Shown here piece after piece: positions 16,942 through 25,448 of a stretch of DNA of 64,000 nt. Both the position numbers and the translations under genes were made by a program. The notes under the pieces are model-generated. The model was not told the DNA's origin. It worked only from the letters and a program-made list of their open reading frames with translations, and ran no database searches. The first letter of the stretch is position 1, and each line of letters opens with the position of its first letter. The stretch is from the NCBI GenBank assembly GCA_017635595.1, contig JAGBLF010000024.1, forward strand, positions 1-64,000, given 5' to 3'. The stretch comes from Alphaproteobacteria bacterium (lineage in GTDB: Bacteria > Pseudomonadota > Alphaproteobacteria > RF32 > CAG-239).

Positions 16942-19900
16942 ATGAAATATTCTAAATCTGCTATAGGGCTCTTAACAGCGCAATATCGCAGTGTTTTAAA
17001 GAAGTGCTGGCTGATTAACGTCGGCTTGTTCGCTTTAGGCGCAGCAGCTGCCACACCGGCAAGCGCAGCCGATGCTGGAACATGGACAAAAGCTATAGAA
17101 GATACAGATGCATTTATGGACAACTTGGCTTCTACATCAGGTGGAGCTTGGGATCGTGCTAACGGCAATGTTACCGGCTGGGGTGTTGACCAGATTTTAG
17201 GTATTATGGGCGATACCGCAACCAAGACGGATGCCGCAGTTGCTCTAGTTAATGACACTACTAAAGGTAACGAAGCTCTTTATACTTCTTTGGATGGCAA
17301 GCAAGCTAAGTTAACTTCAACTTCAGGCAATGCCGGAAATGGTATTTCAATTACAGATACTGGTGTTATTTCTGCTAAAGCCGGTAATACGACAATCACT
17401 GTTGATGGTGATGGTATTAAAGTCGGCACAATTGCTCAAAGCCAAGTTGATGGTTTAGCAACTTCTTTGGCTGGCAAACAAGCTCAGTTGACAAGTGGCT
17501 CAGACAATGTTTCCTCAGCTGTTTTGACATCTGTTAGAGATTCGAGTTCAGCTGTTGATACTGCACTTGTTTCAGAAAAAGCTGTTGCAACCGCTATTGA
17601 AACTGCTACAACTGGTATGGTTACTACAGATGGTACTCAGACATTAACCAACAAAACAATTGATGCTGACAGTAACACTATTTCTAACATCGAAACCGAT
17701 AACTTCAAATCTGGCGTTATTCAAACAACTGTCAGAGCTACTGCTTCTGCTTCAGATACTGCTCTTGCTTCTGAAAAAGCTGTTGCAACTGCCTTGGATG
17801 GCAAGCAAGCTAAGTTAACTTCAACTTCAGGCAATGCCGGAGATGGTATTTCAATTACAGATACCGGTGTTATTTCTGCTAAAGCCGGTGATACGACAAT
17901 CACTGTTGATGGTAATGGTATTAAAGTCGGCACAATTGCTCAAAGCCAAGTTAATGGTTTATCAGATGCTTTGGATGCTAAAGTAAACAATGCCGATAAC
18001 TTCACTGCTGCAACAGATTCTGATTTGATTAAAAATAAGACTGTTGTTGCCGCTATCAAAGACACAGCTGCTGCTGTTGATGTTAATGCAACTAAAAACA
18101 CCACTCAAGATACTTCTATAGGTAACTTGTACACTGCAGTAAACGGCGGTACTTATAATGCTGCTACCGGTGAAGTTACAGGTGCTAGCACATTATCTTC
18201 TAACTTTACAACTCCTAACTTAACCGCTGCCGCTAACGAACTTTTGACAGACATTACTGTTACCTCGGCCGGCAATTACATTGCTGCCAATGCTAACGTT
18301 GCAAGTAACTTAAGTGCTTTGGACGGTCAAGTTAAGAACAATACCGATAACATTACTTCTATGGCTGCTTTGGTTGGTACAACTTCGGCTCCGGCAGCAG
18401 GTACAGGTATTTTAGCAGGCAAGACCATTACAGGTACTGCCGGTACAAACAACCTGAATATGGTTGATGCTATTTCTTACGTTGCCGCTAATGGTGCCGG
18501 TCTAGGTACTAATAATGTTTATACAGGTACAAATACATATGGTAGTACATCCGGTAGCCAAGTTATCATTGATAACGGCGGTAACTTAACAGCTAACACC
18601 AGTTTGAAAGTCGGTACATCTACAACCAATATGTTAACAGTCAGCTCAGCCGGAACAGTTATCGGTGCTGCTAATGCCATCACAGGTACAGCAGGTAGTT
18701 TGGATATGGGTGGTAACTCTCTGAGCAATGTTCATGGTTTAACATTGACGGACGGTACAGGCCACACCAACGATGCAACCATTTCTGTGGATGCTAACGG
18801 TATCAGTACCGGCAACAAGACTTTAGATGTCGGTACAGGTGCTTTGAAGTCTGAAACCTTGTACGTTGGTACAACCGATCAATTCTCGGTTAACGGTGCA
18901 GGTAATATCAGCACATCAGGTACGTTGGATGTTACAGGTACAGCTACTGTCGGCTCACTTGCCATCGGTACAACCGGTAAAGGCTTTGATGCCAACGGCA
19001 ACTTAACTGCAGGCACAATATCTGCTACCGGTATCGATACAACAACCGCCAACACCGTTAACCTTGGCGGTACAGGCTTTACAACAGCCGTTACCGGTGG
19101 TTTGACAGTCAGCGGTGATACAGCATTGTCCGGTAAATTAAATGTAACCGGTGATACAACTTTAGCTAAAACCGATGTTACAGGTGACTTAACCGTTACC
19201 GGTAATACATCTTTGGCTAATACCAGTGTTGCCGGTACTTTGGATGTAACCGGTAAATCAACATTTGGTAGTGCAACCGGTAGCCGTATTGAACTTGATG
19301 GCGGTGCTTTAACCGTTAAAGATTCAACACAAGCTCAAGTTGCTAAAATCGATAATGACGGAAATGCAAGCTTTAACGGCACTTTAGATGTTGCCGGTTT
19401 GGCTTCGCTCGACGGCGGTATCAATGTTAACGATAAGTTCGCAGTTGACACCAACGGTAAAGTAACCTTGAGCGACGGTACAAATACAGCTACCATCGAA
19501 GCGACACAAATCAAAGATTCTGATGGTAACGACATAACCAATGTTATGAAAGTTGACGGTACAGGATTGTACACCGGTTATGTTGCTTCCGAATCCGGCT
19601 TTACAGTAGCTCAAAAAGATGCTGTTACCGGTTTGTATGAAGAAACATTCACTGTAAATGAAGACGGCGATATCGAAACTTTAGGCACATTGTCTGTTTC
19701 TGACGGTAAATTCGCTGTTGATGGCGATGGTGCTGTCAGAGCTGCAAACGGTGAGTTTGTAGTTGATAAAGACGGTAATACCAAAATCAAAGGTGCATTA
19801 GGTGCCGGTGCTACCGGTACAGAATTCGCTGTCGGTACAAAAGGTAATATCAAAGCTGCTAATGGTAACTTCACTGTTGATAAGGACGGTAACACAACTG

Positions 19901-21513
19901 TTGCCGGTACAATGGATATCGAAGGCGATACAACAATCGGTAACAAATTTAGCGTAACTGCTGCTGACGGCTCATTCTCTGCTGCCGGCGGTAAATTCAC
20001 CGTTGACAAAGATGGCGCTATCACTTCAAAGAGCTGGATGTCGGTTGCTGACGGTAACTTCAAAGTTAACTCTACCGGCGGTTTAACAACCACGAGCTGG
20101 ATGTCGGTTGCTGACGGTAACTTCAAAGTTAACTCTACCGGCGGTTTAACAACCACGAGCTGGATGTCTGTTGCTGACGGTAAGATGACAGTTAACAGCG
20201 ATGGTGCTATTAAAGCTGCTGATGGTAACTTCACGGTTGATAAAGATGGTAATGTGACAGCTCAAGGTGACTTGGGTGTACAAGGTACATCTTGGTTGAA
20301 AGATACCAATGTTGACGGTGCTTTGTCCGTAACAGGTGAATCTTGGTTGAAGAACACCCATGTTGACGGTGCTTTAGCTACAACCGGCGATGCATCTGTT
20401 GGCGGTAATTTTGCTGTTACAGGTTCTTCTTGGTTAAGCAATACTCACGTTAACGGCGATTTGGAAGTTAGCGGAACAACAAAGACTGGTGCTTTGACCT
20501 TCGACGGTTCAAGCTATGTTGCCGCTATGGATCAAGGCGATGCCGCTATTACTAACGGTGTTGTTGATGATCAGGCTAAACGTACTATGGCTACCGTTGC
20601 TACCGTTGCTAAAACAATCGGTAAATTAGACGACAAAAATGCTCATGGCGTAACAGACGTTTCTGATGTTGCTTCGGCTATCTCTACATTGTCTCAAAAC
20701 GTTGAAACAGCTACCGGTGGTACATTCACTGATGCGGTTTGGACCGGTGCCGTTGATGCCGATAAAGATGTTGACTATACATACAGCCCGGCTGCAACCG
20801 CAACAGCTACTGCCGGATACCATGACATTATGTCTGCCGTATCTCAGGTTGCTTCTAACGTCGGTGCTGCAACAACCGTTGCTTTCAACAATGTTGCTGA
20901 CGACAATACGGTTAATGCCAACATTGATGCATTAAACAGAAAAGTCGGTAATATGAACAACATCGGCTATGGTTACAAGAACCTGTCGAACGGTACAACA
21001 ACTCAACCGGATACAGTGGTTGAAGCTTTGCTAAACATTGATGCTTCTATGGGCACAATCCACGGCTTGGCTGACAAACTGGAAAAAGCTGGTACTTACC
21101 AAGGAAACTTGGCTGAAGGCACAACGGTTGAACAACACTTAACCGCTTTGGACAGCGCTATCGGTAACCGTGCTAACTTCAACAAGATGCACTATACACA
21201 AGGTTCTAAGACCGTTGTGGATGCTATCGGTAAATTGGATACTAAATTGAACAGTGTCGATCATGATGTTCGCACATTGCGTCATAAGTTCCAATCCGGT
21301 ATGGCATCGGCTGCAGCTTTGTCTGCGTTAGTACCTAACGCCAGAGCTCATGGCAATACCCAACTTTCTGTTGGTACCGGTATGTACCATGGTCACGGCG
21401 CTATGGCCGTCGGTGGTTTCCACTGGTTCACGGATAATATACTCTTCAATACAGGTATTGCTTGGGATGATAACGAAGCAACTTACCGTATGGGTGTAAC
21501 TTATTCTTGGTAA
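16942..21513 (+). CDS. Trimeric autotransporter adhesin (YadA-type anchor)
   Basis: The 1523-residue surface protein starts with a long signal peptide ending near PASAADA. A very long repetitive Ala/Thr/Gly/Asn/Asp-rich stalk follows (TVDKDGN, LDVTG and ISTGTLDVTG-like repeats). The C-terminus has a coiled-coil-like stretch (GKLDTKLNSVDHDVRTL) and a last section ending GVTYSW that matches a YadA-type membrane anchor of about 70 residues. Trimers would form an outer-membrane beta-barrel and project the stalk to bind surfaces or host ligands. An exact 63-bp tandem repeat and a duplicated block of about 165 bp lie inside. AAGGAGA precedes ATG 16942. A strong terminator follows. Confidence 0.88.
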   Translation: MKYSKSAIGLLTAQYRSVLKKCWLINVGLFALGAAAATPASAADAGTWTKAIEDTDAFMDNLASTSGGAWDRANGNVTGWGVDQILGIMGDTATKTDAAVALVNDTTKGNEALYTSLDGKQAKLTSTSGNAGNGISITDTGVISAKAGNTTITVDGDGIKVGTIAQSQVDGLATSLAGKQAQLTSGSDNVSSAVLTSVRDSSSAVDTALVSEKAVATAIETATTGMVTTDGTQTLTNKTIDADSNTISNIETDNFKSGVIQTTVRATASASDTALASEKAVATALDGKQAKLTSTSGNAGDGISITDTGVISAKAGDTTITVDGNGIKVGTIAQSQVNGLSDALDAKVNNADNFTAATDSDLIKNKTVVAAIKDTAAAVDVNATKNTTQDTSIGNLYTAVNGGTYNAATGEVTGASTLSSNFTTPNLTAAANELLTDITVTSAGNYIAANANVASNLSALDGQVKNNTDNITSMAALVGTTSAPAAGTGILAGKTITGTAGTNNLNMVDAISYVAANGAGLGTNNVYTGTNTYGSTSGSQVIIDNGGNLTANTSLKVGTSTTNMLTVSSAGTVIGAANAITGTAGSLDMGGNSLSNVHGLTLTDGTGHTNDATISVDANGISTGNKTLDVGTGALKSETLYVGTTDQFSVNGAGNISTSGTLDVTGTATVGSLAIGTTGKGFDANGNLTAGTISATGIDTTTANTVNLGGTGFTTAVTGGLTVSGDTALSGKLNVTGDTTLAKTDVTGDLTVTGNTSLANTSVAGTLDVTGKSTFGSATGSRIELDGGALTVKDSTQAQVAKIDNDGNASFNGTLDVAGLASLDGGINVNDKFAVDTNGKVTLSDGTNTATIEATQIKDSDGNDITNVMKVDGTGLYTGYVASESGFTVAQKDAVTGLYEETFTVNEDGDIETLGTLSVSDGKFAVDGDGAVRAANGEFVVDKDGNTKIKGALGAGATGTEFAVGTKGNIKAANGNFTVDKDGNTTVAGTMDIEGDTTIGNKFSVTAADGSFSAAGGKFTVDKDGAITSKSWMSVADGNFKVNSTGGLTTTSWMSVADGNFKVNSTGGLTTTSWMSVADGKMTVNSDGAIKAADGNFTVDKDGNVTAQGDLGVQGTSWLKDTNVDGALSVTGESWLKNTHVDGALATTGDASVGGNFAVTGSSWLSNTHVNGDLEVSGTTKTGALTFDGSSYVAAMDQGDAAITNGVVDDQAKRTMATVATVAKTIGKLDDKNAHGVTDVSDVASAISTLSQNVETATGGTFTDAVWTGAVDADKDVDYTYSPAATATATAGYHDIMSAVSQVASNVGAATTVAFNNVADDNTVNANIDALNRKVGNMNNIGYGYKNLSNGTTTQPDTVVEALLNIDASMGTIHGLADKLEKAGTYQGNLAEGTTVEQHLTALDSAIGNRANFNKMHYTQGSKTVVDAIGKLDTKLNSVDHDVRTLRHKFQSGMASAAALSALVPNARAHGNTQLSVGTGMYHGHGAMAVGGFHWFTDNILFNTGIAWDDNEATYRMGVTYSW
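17290..17958 (+). repeat. Duplicated stalk block in adhesin (504-bp offset)
   Basis: A block of about 165 bp starting ttggatggcaagcaagc at 17290 recurs at 17794, 504 bp (168 codons) later, with only a few changes (for example GNAGNG to GNAGDG). It encodes LDGKQAKLTSTSGNAG through KVGTIAQSQV. Confidence 0.85.
20032..20170 (+). repeat. 63-bp tandem repeat in adhesin stalk
   Basis: Two exact copies of a 63-bp unit begin at 20032 and 20095 (agctggatgtcggttgctga...). A third, diverging copy starts at 20158. The unit encodes 21 residues (SWMSVADGNFKVNSTGGLTT). Confidence 0.9.
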
Positions 21514-21523
21514 TAAACTGAAC

Positions 21524-21563
21524 AATAGCTTGGATGCTTAACGGCATCCAAGCTATTTTTTTT
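21524..21563 (+). terminator. Rho-independent terminator after the adhesin
   Basis: The perfect 14-bp stem AATAGCTTGGATGC/GCATCCAAGCTATT has a 6-base loop and is followed by eight T residues, 11 bases after the adhesin stop. Confidence 0.95.
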
Positions 21564-21575
21564 GTAGAGAGCAAA

Positions 21576-22199
21576 ATGACTGATAAAGCAAATACCAAAA
21601 CAAAAATTAAAGCAAATACAAAAGAAGAAGCTACTGCTCAACCGCAAAAATGCGATGACAAATATTTAAAAATGCTGACAGTGGCTTTGCTTGCCGTCGT
21701 TATCGGCAGCGGTTGCGGTTTTTATTATTTTAATCAACAACTCAAACAAGCCCAAAACAATGTCGAAAAATTATCGGCAGAACTGCAGAATTCCCAAATC
21801 GTCTATATCTATAATTTGGAGGCTGTTGTCGCATCTTCCAATTTAGTAATGCTTAAACAAGAGTTTGAAACAAAAATTAATGAGTTAATCAAAGAAGTCG
21901 ACGATTCACAACAAAAAATCAAAAACATGAAAAATGCAAAAGTAAAAGACGATTTTTCAGATGTTTATATGAAATCTCTTAAATTAAAACGTGATGAAAC
22001 AATCAAGGCTTATGATGAAACAATGATACAGGCTACCGAAAATATTAATCTGGCCTTAAAAGAAGTCGCCCTCGCTAAAGGCGCGAAAACCATTTTCAAT
22101 GCCAAAGCCATCGCGTTTACTTCAAAATATACGGTCGATATTACACCGGAAGTTATAGAACTTGTAAATAAGAAAAACGCATCATTAAAGATGCCGTAA
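21576..22199 (+). CDS. Membrane-anchored Skp/OmpH-like periplasmic protein
   Basis: After a charged 31-residue N-terminus, one helix (MLTVALLAVVIGSGCGFYYF) anchors a periplasmic coiled-coil domain. The region from IVYIYNLEAVV to AKTIFNAKAIAFTSKYTVDI resembles the OmpH/Skp chaperone family (VVNMQAVF...LVLDANAVAY...DIT), which escorts outer-membrane proteins. It directly follows the trimeric autotransporter, so it may help that adhesin cross the periplasm. ATG 21576 is chosen over an earlier in-frame ATG that lies in the terminator hairpin; GAGAG is upstream. A degenerate piece of a paralog lies at 27081. Confidence 0.6.
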   Translation: MTDKANTKTKIKANTKEEATAQPQKCDDKYLKMLTVALLAVVIGSGCGFYYFNQQLKQAQNNVEKLSAELQNSQIVYIYNLEAVVASSNLVMLKQEFETKINELIKEVDDSQQKIKNMKNAKVKDDFSDVYMKSLKLKRDETIKAYDETMIQATENINLALKEVALAKGAKTIFNAKAIAFTSKYTVDITPEVIELVNKKNASLKMP

Positions 22200-22211
22200 A
22201 ATAATTACCCC

Positions 22212-22240
22212 AAGGCAAGGAAAACATCCTTGCCTTTTCT
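22212..22240 (+). terminator. Terminator after the Skp-like gene
   Basis: Stem AAGGCAAGGA/TCCTTGCCTT (10 bp, 5-base loop) followed by TTCT, 12 bases past the stop. Confidence 0.85.
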
Positions 22241-22268
22241 ATATCCCTTCCCATTTTTTTAATATATA

Positions 22269-22398
22269 TGAGCTGCCGAAGCCGTAGTTGTTTTCAGGGC
22301 TACCCCAAAGTTGGTACCGACTTGCGGATAGTTTTCCGTTATGCCTTGATTATTGTAGTTCTGTATGAGTTGATTTTCACGTTCTGCCCGTGCCGTTT
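22269..22398 (-). pseudogene. Frameshifted fragment of the effector N-terminal region
   Basis: About 130 bp match the N-terminal part of the effector gene at 25593-26813 (its bases about 26568-26700). On the minus strand they read TARAERENQLIQNYNNQG then ITENYPQVGTN. One A is missing in the run at about 22314 (ccccaaag versus ccccaaaag in the other two copies), which shifts the frame and ends the protein at a TAA. Neither the gene start nor the toxin-like C-terminus is present. It is a dead remnant of the array. Confidence 0.85.
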
Positions 22399-22473
22399 GT
22401 TAAAATCGGTCGAACGGTAAAATATCGTCTGGAAGACTTGCAGGCATATGTTTCCGATAACCGTAAAAGCTAA
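22393..22473 (+). pseudogene. C-terminal remnant of an excisionase/AlpA-like HTH protein
   Basis: The plus strand reads PFVKIGRTVKYRLEDLQAY, then VSDNRKS and a stop (TAA at 22471). This closely matches the end of the MerR-like HTH_17 domain found in excisionases and AlpA-type phage regulators (PFVKIGR.VRYR..DLEAW). The N-terminal half is missing: the sequence switches abruptly into the oppositely oriented effector fragment at about 22393. A 24-bp palindromic terminator follows. It suggests that a mobile element once lay here. Confidence 0.7.
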
Positions 22474-22476
22474 AAC

Positions 22477-22502
22477 AAAGGGAGCATTAATGCTCCCTTT
22501 CT
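22477..22502. terminator. Perfect palindromic terminator
   Basis: AAAGGGAGCATT/AATGCTCCCTTT is a 24-base perfect palindrome with a T-rich flank on each side. It can end both the HTH remnant (plus) and the membrane-protein gene at 22511 (minus). Confidence 0.85.
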
Positions 22503-22510
22503 CAATAAAA

Positions 22511-23086
22511 CTACATGATTTCGCGTGTCATTGCTAAGAATACCAGTCCGACATAAATCAGCAACATTCCGAAGAATGTCCATATAACTGCACGATTACC
22601 TAATAGATAAGTTCCCCCTGCCAACAGAATAATCGGTACAAAAAATAACAAAATGCCGGCAAAAGACGTATAGCCCATTGTCCAATTTAATGTTCCGTAA
22701 TCCGTTGCGGTCAGCCACAACAAATATCCCCAGTTTAAGGCAAACCATGTGCCGACCTCTGCCATACGCCAACTTATCGTCGGATTAAATCCGACAATTT
22801 TCCGCCGAATATAATCATATAAGAGGTAGAGCTGAGTATACAGAATATATCCGAATAAAAATTCAATTGTATAAACGCATGGATGTCCTCCCCATACCCA
22901 TTGATATATTTTCCCTTCTTGCCACAAGTAGGGGTCACAACTGTCACCTTGTGTGTTTGTTCCTATCATCATCGGATAAAGTCCTACAACTGCCCACGTT
23001 ATAAACGCAAACCATATTACGGTTAAACTATACCGAATTATTTTTTCTTGTTTCCGAAAAAGAACTCCAACAGTTTTTGTTCCCAT
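22511..23086 (-). CDS. Five-helix membrane protein, possible immunity partner
   Basis: I do not recognise this family. The protein of about 191 residues has five hydrophobic segments (starting near IRYSLTVIWFAFITW, then CVYTIEFLFGYILY, GTWFALNWGYLLWL, AGILLFFVPIILLAGG and IWTFFGMLLIYVGLVFL), with a Cys-containing loop between the first two. The start is ATG 23086, with TTAGGAG 7 bases upstream; an earlier in-frame start at 23104 lacks such a site. It overlaps the 3' end of the lysozyme-fold gene, so the two are co-expressed. That pairing suggests immunity against a cell-wall effector, which is an inference. Confidence 0.65.
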   Translation of the reverse strand: MGTKTVGVLFRKQEKIIRYSLTVIWFAFITWAVVGLYPMMIGTNTQGDSCDPYLWQEGKIYQWVWGGHPCVYTIEFLFGYILYTQLYLLYDYIRRKIVGFNPTISWRMAEVGTWFALNWGYLLWLTATDYGTLNWTMGYTSFAGILLFFVPIILLAGGTYLLGNRAVIWTFFGMLLIYVGLVFLAMTREIM

Positions 23087-23805
23087 TGTTTTTCTCCTAA
23101 CCAAGGCTTTGTTTCGTATGCAGTTTTTACCCTTGCACCGACATCATTGATGTTATTTGCTCCAGTTTCGTTCCATAGTGTTCCAATTCTATCTGGTGTT
23201 GGGTTATTCAAAGAATTTTGCATTTGTTTCAAAACTTTTGTCCCTAATTCAATGTTCTGCTGAGGTATATAGGAATCATAATGTTTTCCGTTAAAATCGC
23301 CCCAAGTTTGACCTTGAATATTCATCGGCATTTGACTCCCTGATGCCCCAATTAAGTCTCCTAGATAATTGAAAACACCTTTATGTCCTGTGGCACCTTC
23401 GTTATACATAACCGCACGCACCAAATCCGGATCTATACTATTTTGCATAGCATATTTTTCAATATCATTATTATGCTTATATACATAATATTTTCCTAAC
23501 CAATTCATAGTATACCACGGCCATTCATAGTTAGCATTTTGACTATCTTGCATATATAAATTTAATTGTTGCCCATTCTTTAGTGCCTGTATACGTTGTG
23601 CTTCGGTTAAATAATTATCCCGCCAAGGTACCGGAGTAACCTGTTCTGATTGATTATTCCACGGCGTTGAGGTTGTGTACCTCGGTGTTGCCGAAGTGCT
23701 CCATGGTGCTGGGGTTTGCGTTTGCAATCCCGATGTTGTGCCAAAGGAAGAACTTGCACCAAAGCTTGAGTCGCTCCCGAAACGTGCCATATGCCCGGCA
23801 ATCAT
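23038..23805 (-). CDS. Lysozyme-fold (lytic transglycosylase-like) effector cassette
   Basis: The N-terminal 80 residues are Ser/Thr/Pro-rich with repeated PW motifs (TPAPWS, STPWNN, VTPVPW). The C-terminal 170 residues follow the layout of the soluble-lytic-transglycosylase/GH23 family: IDPDLVRAVMYNEGA (candidate catalytic Glu), GSQMPMNIQ in place of GLMQ, QNIELGTKVLKQM in place of the NI..G..YL segment, then LWNETGANNIN and GARVKTAY. It probably cleaves peptidoglycan. No convincing ribosome site or start is visible. ATG 23805 and ATG 23790 are possible, and the frame is open back to TTG 23898. That fits a cassette cut from a longer gene. No signal peptide is seen. Confidence 0.65.
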   Translation of the reverse strand: MIAGHMARFGSDSSFGASSSFGTTSGLQTQTPAPWSTSATPRYTTSTPWNNQSEQVTPVPWRDNYLTEAQRIQALKNGQQLNLYMQDSQNANYEWPWYTMNWLGKYYVYKHNNDIEKYAMQNSIDPDLVRAVMYNEGATGHKGVFNYLGDLIGASGSQMPMNIQGQTWGDFNGKHYDSYIPQQNIELGTKVLKQMQNSLNNPTPDRIGTLWNETGANNINDVGARVKTAYETKPWLGEKQWEQKLLEFFFGNKKK

Positions 23806-23849
23806 ATACCAAAGGTGAAACCTGATACCTTTAATATAACCACTAGTAT

Positions 23850-24632
23850 TTAACGAGCCTTGTGTCTGGTATCGCAACTGCGAATATCTTCGAGCCAAAT
23901 ATTATTATTTTTAAGGCAATTTTCCTTCGTTATGGTGCAAGGTTTACCATCGCCACAATCATTGAAGGTAAAACCCTCTTTGCATATTCCTGTATCTATA
24001 CAGCCATCTGTGTCATAAGGGTCAAAGTATAAAGAAATTATATTGATACTCATACTTAAAATATATATTACAGTTACAATCCATGCGGTATAGTAAAACA
24101 AATTACTGATAATCAATTCAAAACACCGAATAGATTTATTTTTAAACAATTGCATAATTTTACATTGTTCTCTGATTTTTTTTAGAAAGAATACATAAAC
24201 AAAAAAGGAATCAATGCATATTAACATAAATATGTTTCGGAGTGAGGAATTGAAATAAAGTAAGCATATTGATAACGCGACAATTATGCAAATAATTATT
24301 TTATCAAAATATGTCAGTTTATTCCACCAAACATTATGCTTTTTATTGTGCATAAAAATCTGGTAATCGCAATAACTTAAAACGCTCAAAAGCGCCACAA
24401 AACCTAAAGCTGAACACACAAACCAAATATCGCTATACCCAAACAAAAATGGCAACAATAAAATGACAGATATCGTCCCGAGAGCAATTGATAAAATATT
24501 ACAATATTTCTGCTTATTGACACTCCAATGCAATGTCTGCACTTGTTGATTGAAATAATGGCAAATACGCATATTACATAAAATAGCGCTAATCAGTACT
24601 AAAAATAAAAATACATATAATAAATTTATCAT
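23850..24632 (-). CDS. Multi-spanning membrane protein with Cys-rich tail
   Basis: The 260-residue protein has about seven hydrophobic helices. The 60-residue C-terminal tail has seven Cys (GCIDTGICKEGFTFNDC, GKPCTITKENC, SCDTRHKAR), probably outside the cytoplasm. AGAGG lies before ATG 24632. The family is unknown. It sits between two effector-like genes and may be an immunity protein for the truncated gene upstream (24702) or an independent membrane component. The AT content is noticeably higher than in the housekeeping genes. Confidence 0.65.
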   Translation of the reverse strand: MINLLYVFLFLVLISAILCNMRICHYFNQQVQTLHWSVNKQKYCNILSIALGTISVILLLPFLFGYSDIWFVCSALGFVALLSVLSYCDYQIFMHNKKHNVWWNKLTYFDKIIICIIVALSICLLYFNSSLRNIFMLICIDSFFVYVFFLKKIREQCKIMQLFKNKSIRCFELIISNLFYYTAWIVTVIYILSMSINIISLYFDPYDTDGCIDTGICKEGFTFNDCGDGKPCTITKENCLKNNNIWLEDIRSCDTRHKAR

Positions 24633-24701
24633 TCTATACCTCTTTTGTTGCCATCTTTGTCCTAGTATAAATACTTTGAATAATAATACAAGATTAAATA
24701 A

Positions 24702-25268
24702 TTATTTTTTATAATACCTAAACCGATCAAGTGGATCATATCCTGCCGGACGATATTTATCGCAAGCCTCATAGGCGGAACGATATTGCCCGCTTTGTGC
24801 CATTTGTCGTCCGTCTGCATTTACTCGCATGTCATTACGAAAATCATCATTAGCCTGTTGGAAAGTTTTTCCTTTAAGAAGTACGTTTTTAGGATAGTCA
24901 ATTAATTCTCTTCCTAAACCGATTGCCCCCGCTGTCGCCGAGCCCAAAGTTCCTCTTTGCGCTGCATCATAATTTCCGACACAATGATAGTAATTGTCAA
25001 TGGTGGTACCTTGTTTTTGCATTTCCGGTGTACTTTTGTAGTTAGCATTTACCATGTTTATATAGTTTTCACCTAAATCTCTTGCTGCTCCAACAATCTG
25101 ATTTGTAAAACTTTTATCAGATTGAGGTGTATCAGATGTACGAACAAAACTTTCAATTGCGGAAGTAAAGGTATTTCTTTTATCGGCACGCAATTCTGGA
25201 TAACCATATGCAGATTGAGTATTATTCTGTGTCTGCACCGGTTGTAGTGGTGTCGGTGTTGTATTCAT
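24702..25268 (-). CDS. 5'-truncated effector-like gene
   Basis: The 188-residue frame starts at MNTTPTPLQPVQ, but the same frame continues upstream to about 25366 as KNYPQVGTNFWGSPENNYGF and SSNISDAISHHPAMNTTP. That is the shared N-terminal segment of the effector at 25593, here without an upstream start codon or ribosome site (a TAA lies just before it). The unique C-terminal region contains NYYHCVGNYDAAQRG, LGRELIDYPKN, QQANDDFRNDMRVNADG and EACDKYRPAGYDP, a compact domain with spaced His, Cys, Arg-Glu and Asn-Gly that I cannot name. It is probably an orphaned cassette that lost its 5' end. Expression is doubtful. Confidence 0.6.
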   Translation of the reverse strand: MNTTPTPLQPVQTQNNTQSAYGYPELRADKRNTFTSAIESFVRTSDTPQSDKSFTNQIVGAARDLGENYINMVNANYKSTPEMQKQGTTIDNYYHCVGNYDAAQRGTLGSATAGAIGLGRELIDYPKNVLLKGKTFQQANDDFRNDMRVNADGRQMAQSGQYRSAYEACDKYRPAGYDPLDRFRYYKK

Positions 25269-25372
25269 TGCCGGATGATGACTTATCGCATCACTTATAT
25301 TCGAGCTGCCGAAGCCGTAGTTATTTTCAGGGCTACCCCAAAAGTTTGTCCCGACTTGCGGGTAGTTTTTAT
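25261..25372 (-). repeat. Shared effector N-terminal segment, copy 2
   Basis: About 110 bp match 26527-26636 closely (gtattcattgccggatgatg onward) and overlap in content with 22269-22325. All three copies keep the reading of WGxPENNYGFGSSN apart from the frameshift in the left copy. Copy 2 begins abruptly at about 25372, where AT-rich unrelated sequence starts. Confidence 0.85.
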
Positions 25373-25414
25373 ATAACCTAAAGTATATATTTTAAATATT
25401 TTTCAATTTATATA

Positions 25415-25442
25415 TTGACTTATACTGAAAAAGTGTTATACT
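25415..25442 (+). promoter_or_regulatory. Strong sigma70-type promoter in front of candidate RNA
   Basis: TTGACT (25415-25420), a 16-base spacer, then TATACT (25437-25442). No plus-strand protein gene follows; the transcript would start near 25449. A 12-bp palindrome TACCTTAAGGTA (25448-25459) sits at the predicted start and could be an operator or a 5' hairpin. Confidence 0.65.
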
Positions 25443-25448
25443 AGAAGT

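Noticed and set aside
16815..17258. Minus-strand 147-codon frame
   Set aside because: Covers the signal peptide and start of the trimeric autotransporter in antisense; no ribosome site.
19611..20234. Minus-strand 207-codon frame inside the adhesin
   Set aside because: Antisense to the repetitive stalk; Val/Pro/Leu/Ser-rich artefact of the repeat code.
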